Source of the DNA: Accumulibacter sp. | GTDB lineage: Bacteria > Pseudomonadota > Gammaproteobacteria > Burkholderiales > Rhodocyclaceae | Length of the DNA stretch: 7,814 bases | Direction: 5' to 3' | NCBI GenBank assembly: GCA_031274075.1 | Contig: JAISQQ010000467.1 | Span: 1-7,814, forward strand | Shown here: piece after piece, positions 6,283-7,814 of the stretch | How positions within the stretch are numbered: the stretch's first letter is position 1 | Layout: the number at the start of each line of letters is the position of its first letter | Position numbers and translations under genes: made by a program | Notes under the pieces: generated by a model | What the model saw: the letters and a program-made list of their open reading frames with translations, nothing else | The model's database searches: none | What the model was told of the DNA's origin: nothing

Positions 6283-7506
6283 ATGCCCACCGTCAAGCCA
6301 ACATCCGCAAAAGCCGAACGGAACATCCTGTTCCTGCTCGCCGCCCTGAGCACCATCGGCCCCTTCACCATCGACACCTATCTGCCGGCCGTGCATGACA
6401 TCGCGGACAGCTTTCGCGCTTCATCGCTGGAAGTCCAGCAGACGCTGACCTCGTATCTGTTCATGTTTTCGGTGATGTCGCTGTGGCACGGCGCGATCTC
6501 GGACGCGGTCGGCCGCCGCAAGGTCATCCTGGTGACCCTCGGGATCTATACCCTGTCGGCGCTCGGCTGCGCCCTTGCCGCGCGCATCGGGGATCTGTGG
6601 CTGCTGCGCGGCTTGCAGGGCTTCGCCGCCTGCGCCAGCGTGATCGTCAGCCGCGCCATCGTGCGCGACATGTTTCATGGGGCGCAGGCGCAACGCCTGA
6701 TGTCGCACATCGCCATGATGTTCGCCATCGCGCCCACCCTCGCCCCGGTCATCGGCGGGCAACTGCAGAGCCTGTTCGGCTGGCGCTCGATCTTCGTGTT
6801 CATGGTGCTGTTCGGCGCGGCCCTGTCCTACGCCTGCTGGAAGTGGCTGCCGGAGACCCTGCCGGCGGAGCGGCGGCAGTCGCTGCATCCCGTCTATCTG
6901 GGCAAGGCGTACTGGAAGGTCATGACCTCGCCGGTATTTCTCGCCGCCTGCGGCGGCATGGCCTTCAATTTCGGCGGCTTCTTCCTCTACATCATGTCCG
7001 CGCCGATGTTCCTGATGCGTCACCTGGGCGTCGCGGAAACCGGCTTCCTGTGGCTGTTCGGCCCGGCGATGCTCGGGCTGCTGACCGGATCGTGGTGGTC
7101 GGGGCGGCTGGCCGGCAAGCTGTCGCCGCAACGGACGATCCTGCGCGGCTACCTGCTGATGGGCGTCGCCGTGGCCGGCAACCTCGCGCTCAACCTGGCC
7201 GCGCCGCCCAGCCTGCCCTGGAGCGTGCTGCCCATCCTGTTTTACAACCTGGGCACCTCCCTGACCATACCCAGCCTGACCCTGCTGGCGCTCGACCGCT
7301 TTCCCGAACAGCGCGGGCTGGCCGCGTCCTGCCAGATGTTCCTGCAATCGATGTGCAACGTCCTGCTCGCCGGCGTGATCGCTCCGCTGGCCTGGGGCTC
7401 GGCCCTATCCTTGTCGATCGGCATGGCCTGCCTGGCGCTGAGCGGCGCGGCCTGCTCCTGGCTGCATCACCGGCTGTCGGGACGGTCGCCCAGGCTCATC
7501 TCGTAA
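6283..7506 (+). CDS. Bcr/CflA-family multidrug efflux transporter (MFS)
   Basis: This is an inner-membrane proton-driven drug exporter of the major facilitator superfamily, Bcr/CflA (DHA1) type. The 407 residues fit twelve membrane helices. Helix 1 carries LLAALSTIGPFTIDTYLPA (18-36) with the buried acidic D31 typical of the subfamily. MFS motif A, GAISDAVGRRK (70-80), lies between helices 2 and 3. The Bcr/CflA block RAIVRDMF (124-131), then APTLAPVIGGQLQSLFGWRSIF (150-171), covers helices 4-6. The substrate cannot be predicted. The ATG at 6283 follows ggaaacc, a weak, close ribosome-binding site, directly after the heptamer tract; no better in-frame start exists nearby. No regulator gene is adjacent. 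The 3' end overlaps the convergent hicA-like gene by 40 bases. Confidence 0.93.
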   Translation: MPTVKPTSAKAERNILFLLAALSTIGPFTIDTYLPAVHDIADSFRASSLEVQQTLTSYLFMFSVMSLWHGAISDAVGRRKVILVTLGIYTLSALGCALAARIGDLWLLRGLQGFAACASVIVSRAIVRDMFHGAQAQRLMSHIAMMFAIAPTLAPVIGGQLQSLFGWRSIFVFMVLFGAALSYACWKWLPETLPAERRQSLHPVYLGKAYWKVMTSPVFLAACGGMAFNFGGFFLYIMSAPMFLMRHLGVAETGFLWLFGPAMLGLLTGSWWSGRLAGKLSPQRTILRGYLLMGVAVAGNLALNLAAPPSLPWSVLPILFYNLGTSLTIPSLTLLALDRFPEQRGLAASCQMFLQSMCNVLLAGVIAPLAWGSALSLSIGMACLALSGAACSWLHHRLSGRSPRLIS

Positions 7507-7763
7507 GCCGACGGCGTCACCCCGGCGCGCGCCAGGAATTCGCGCAACTGCTTGATTTCCTGCTTCGGACAGGTCGCGTTGTTGTGCGGATGGTGCATGA
7601 AGAACTCGAAGTGGTTCAGCACGATGCGAAAACGCGCGCCATGCGCCGATTCGATGTCCGCCCCACAGTGAACGAGCAGGGACTCGACTTCGCGCCAGTG
7701 AATGTTCGCGCTCGGCGGATCGCTGAAGATGCTGCGCAGCAGATGCAGGTGTTTGTGACTCAT
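7467..7763 (-). CDS. HicA-like toxin (type II toxin-antitoxin)
   Basis: HicA toxins are small dsRBD-fold ribonucleases that cut mRNA and are neutralised by HicB. The protein fits the longer HicA-like subfamily: HLHLLRSIFSDPPSANIHWREVESLLVHCGADIE, then the core strand motif HGARFRIVLNHFEFFMHHPH, then a helix ending LREFLARAGVTPSAYE. The His cluster MHHPH probably corresponds to the HRPHP stretch of relatives. I start at the ATG at 7763 because gagg lies five bases upstream and relatives begin MSHKH-like. A start at 7796 would add eleven residues (MDAVVQIREAG) but lacks a ribosome-binding site. The last residues (about SLGDRPDSR) are encoded opposite the end of the bcr gene. No hicB is in the window: downstream space is taken by bcr, so a partner could only lie beyond the right edge. 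Toxin activity is inferred. Confidence 0.75.
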   Translation of the reverse strand: MSHKHLHLLRSIFSDPPSANIHWREVESLLVHCGADIESAHGARFRIVLNHFEFFMHHPHNNATCPKQEIKQLREFLARAGVTPSAYEMSLGDRPDSR

Positions 7764-7814
7764 GCCGGCCTCGCGGATTTGCACTACGGCATCCATGATA
7801 GCTCAGAGGACGGA

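Noticed and set aside
6421..7347. Minus-strand open frame of 308 codons within bcr
   Set aside because: Gln/Arg/His-rich antisense shadow of a clear membrane transporter.

Overview
The window looks like a GC-rich proteobacterial chromosome segment, most likely betaproteobacterial and perhaps Rhodocyclales. This is inferred from the DsbD architecture, a TIGR02647-type protein, a Bcr/CflA transporter, a methylmalonyl-CoA epimerase and abundant small palindromic and heptameric repeats. No rRNA or tRNA gene was seen to confirm it.

Layout. Positions 1-80 hold a palindromic REP-like doublet. Next come hsdS (108-1298, +), the specificity subunit of a type I restriction-modification system whose partner genes are not in the window, and a GC-rich hairpin that swallows the hsdS stop codon. 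A small TIGR02647-family gene (1396-1671, +) converges on and overlaps the 3' end of dsbD. Three minus-strand genes then form a probable transcription unit, read from high to low coordinates: methylmalonyl-CoA epimerase (5220-5630), an unrecognised 539-residue protein with a possible degenerate PilZ-like C-terminus (3539-5158), and dsbD (1643-3520), the membrane reductase that carries electrons to the periplasm. A stretch of about 650 bases without a convincing gene (5631-6282) separates this unit from the divergent bcr-type drug efflux gene (6283-7506, +). That stretch holds a repeat-like element and a tract of eight degenerate 7-bp units ending just before the bcr start. At the right end a HicA-like toxin gene (7467-7763, -) overlaps the 3' end of bcr; no antitoxin is visible.

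The genes do not form one obvious pathway. The most distinctive feature is the repeat layer. Degenerate 7-bp tandem units lie directly upstream of two start codons (bcr and dsbD), and a related leader precedes the TIGR02647 gene. The two hairpins of the REP-like doublet differ only by two compensatory base-pair swaps. I see no clear new defence or metabolic system; the repeats at translation starts and the unrecognised 539-residue protein are the best leads.
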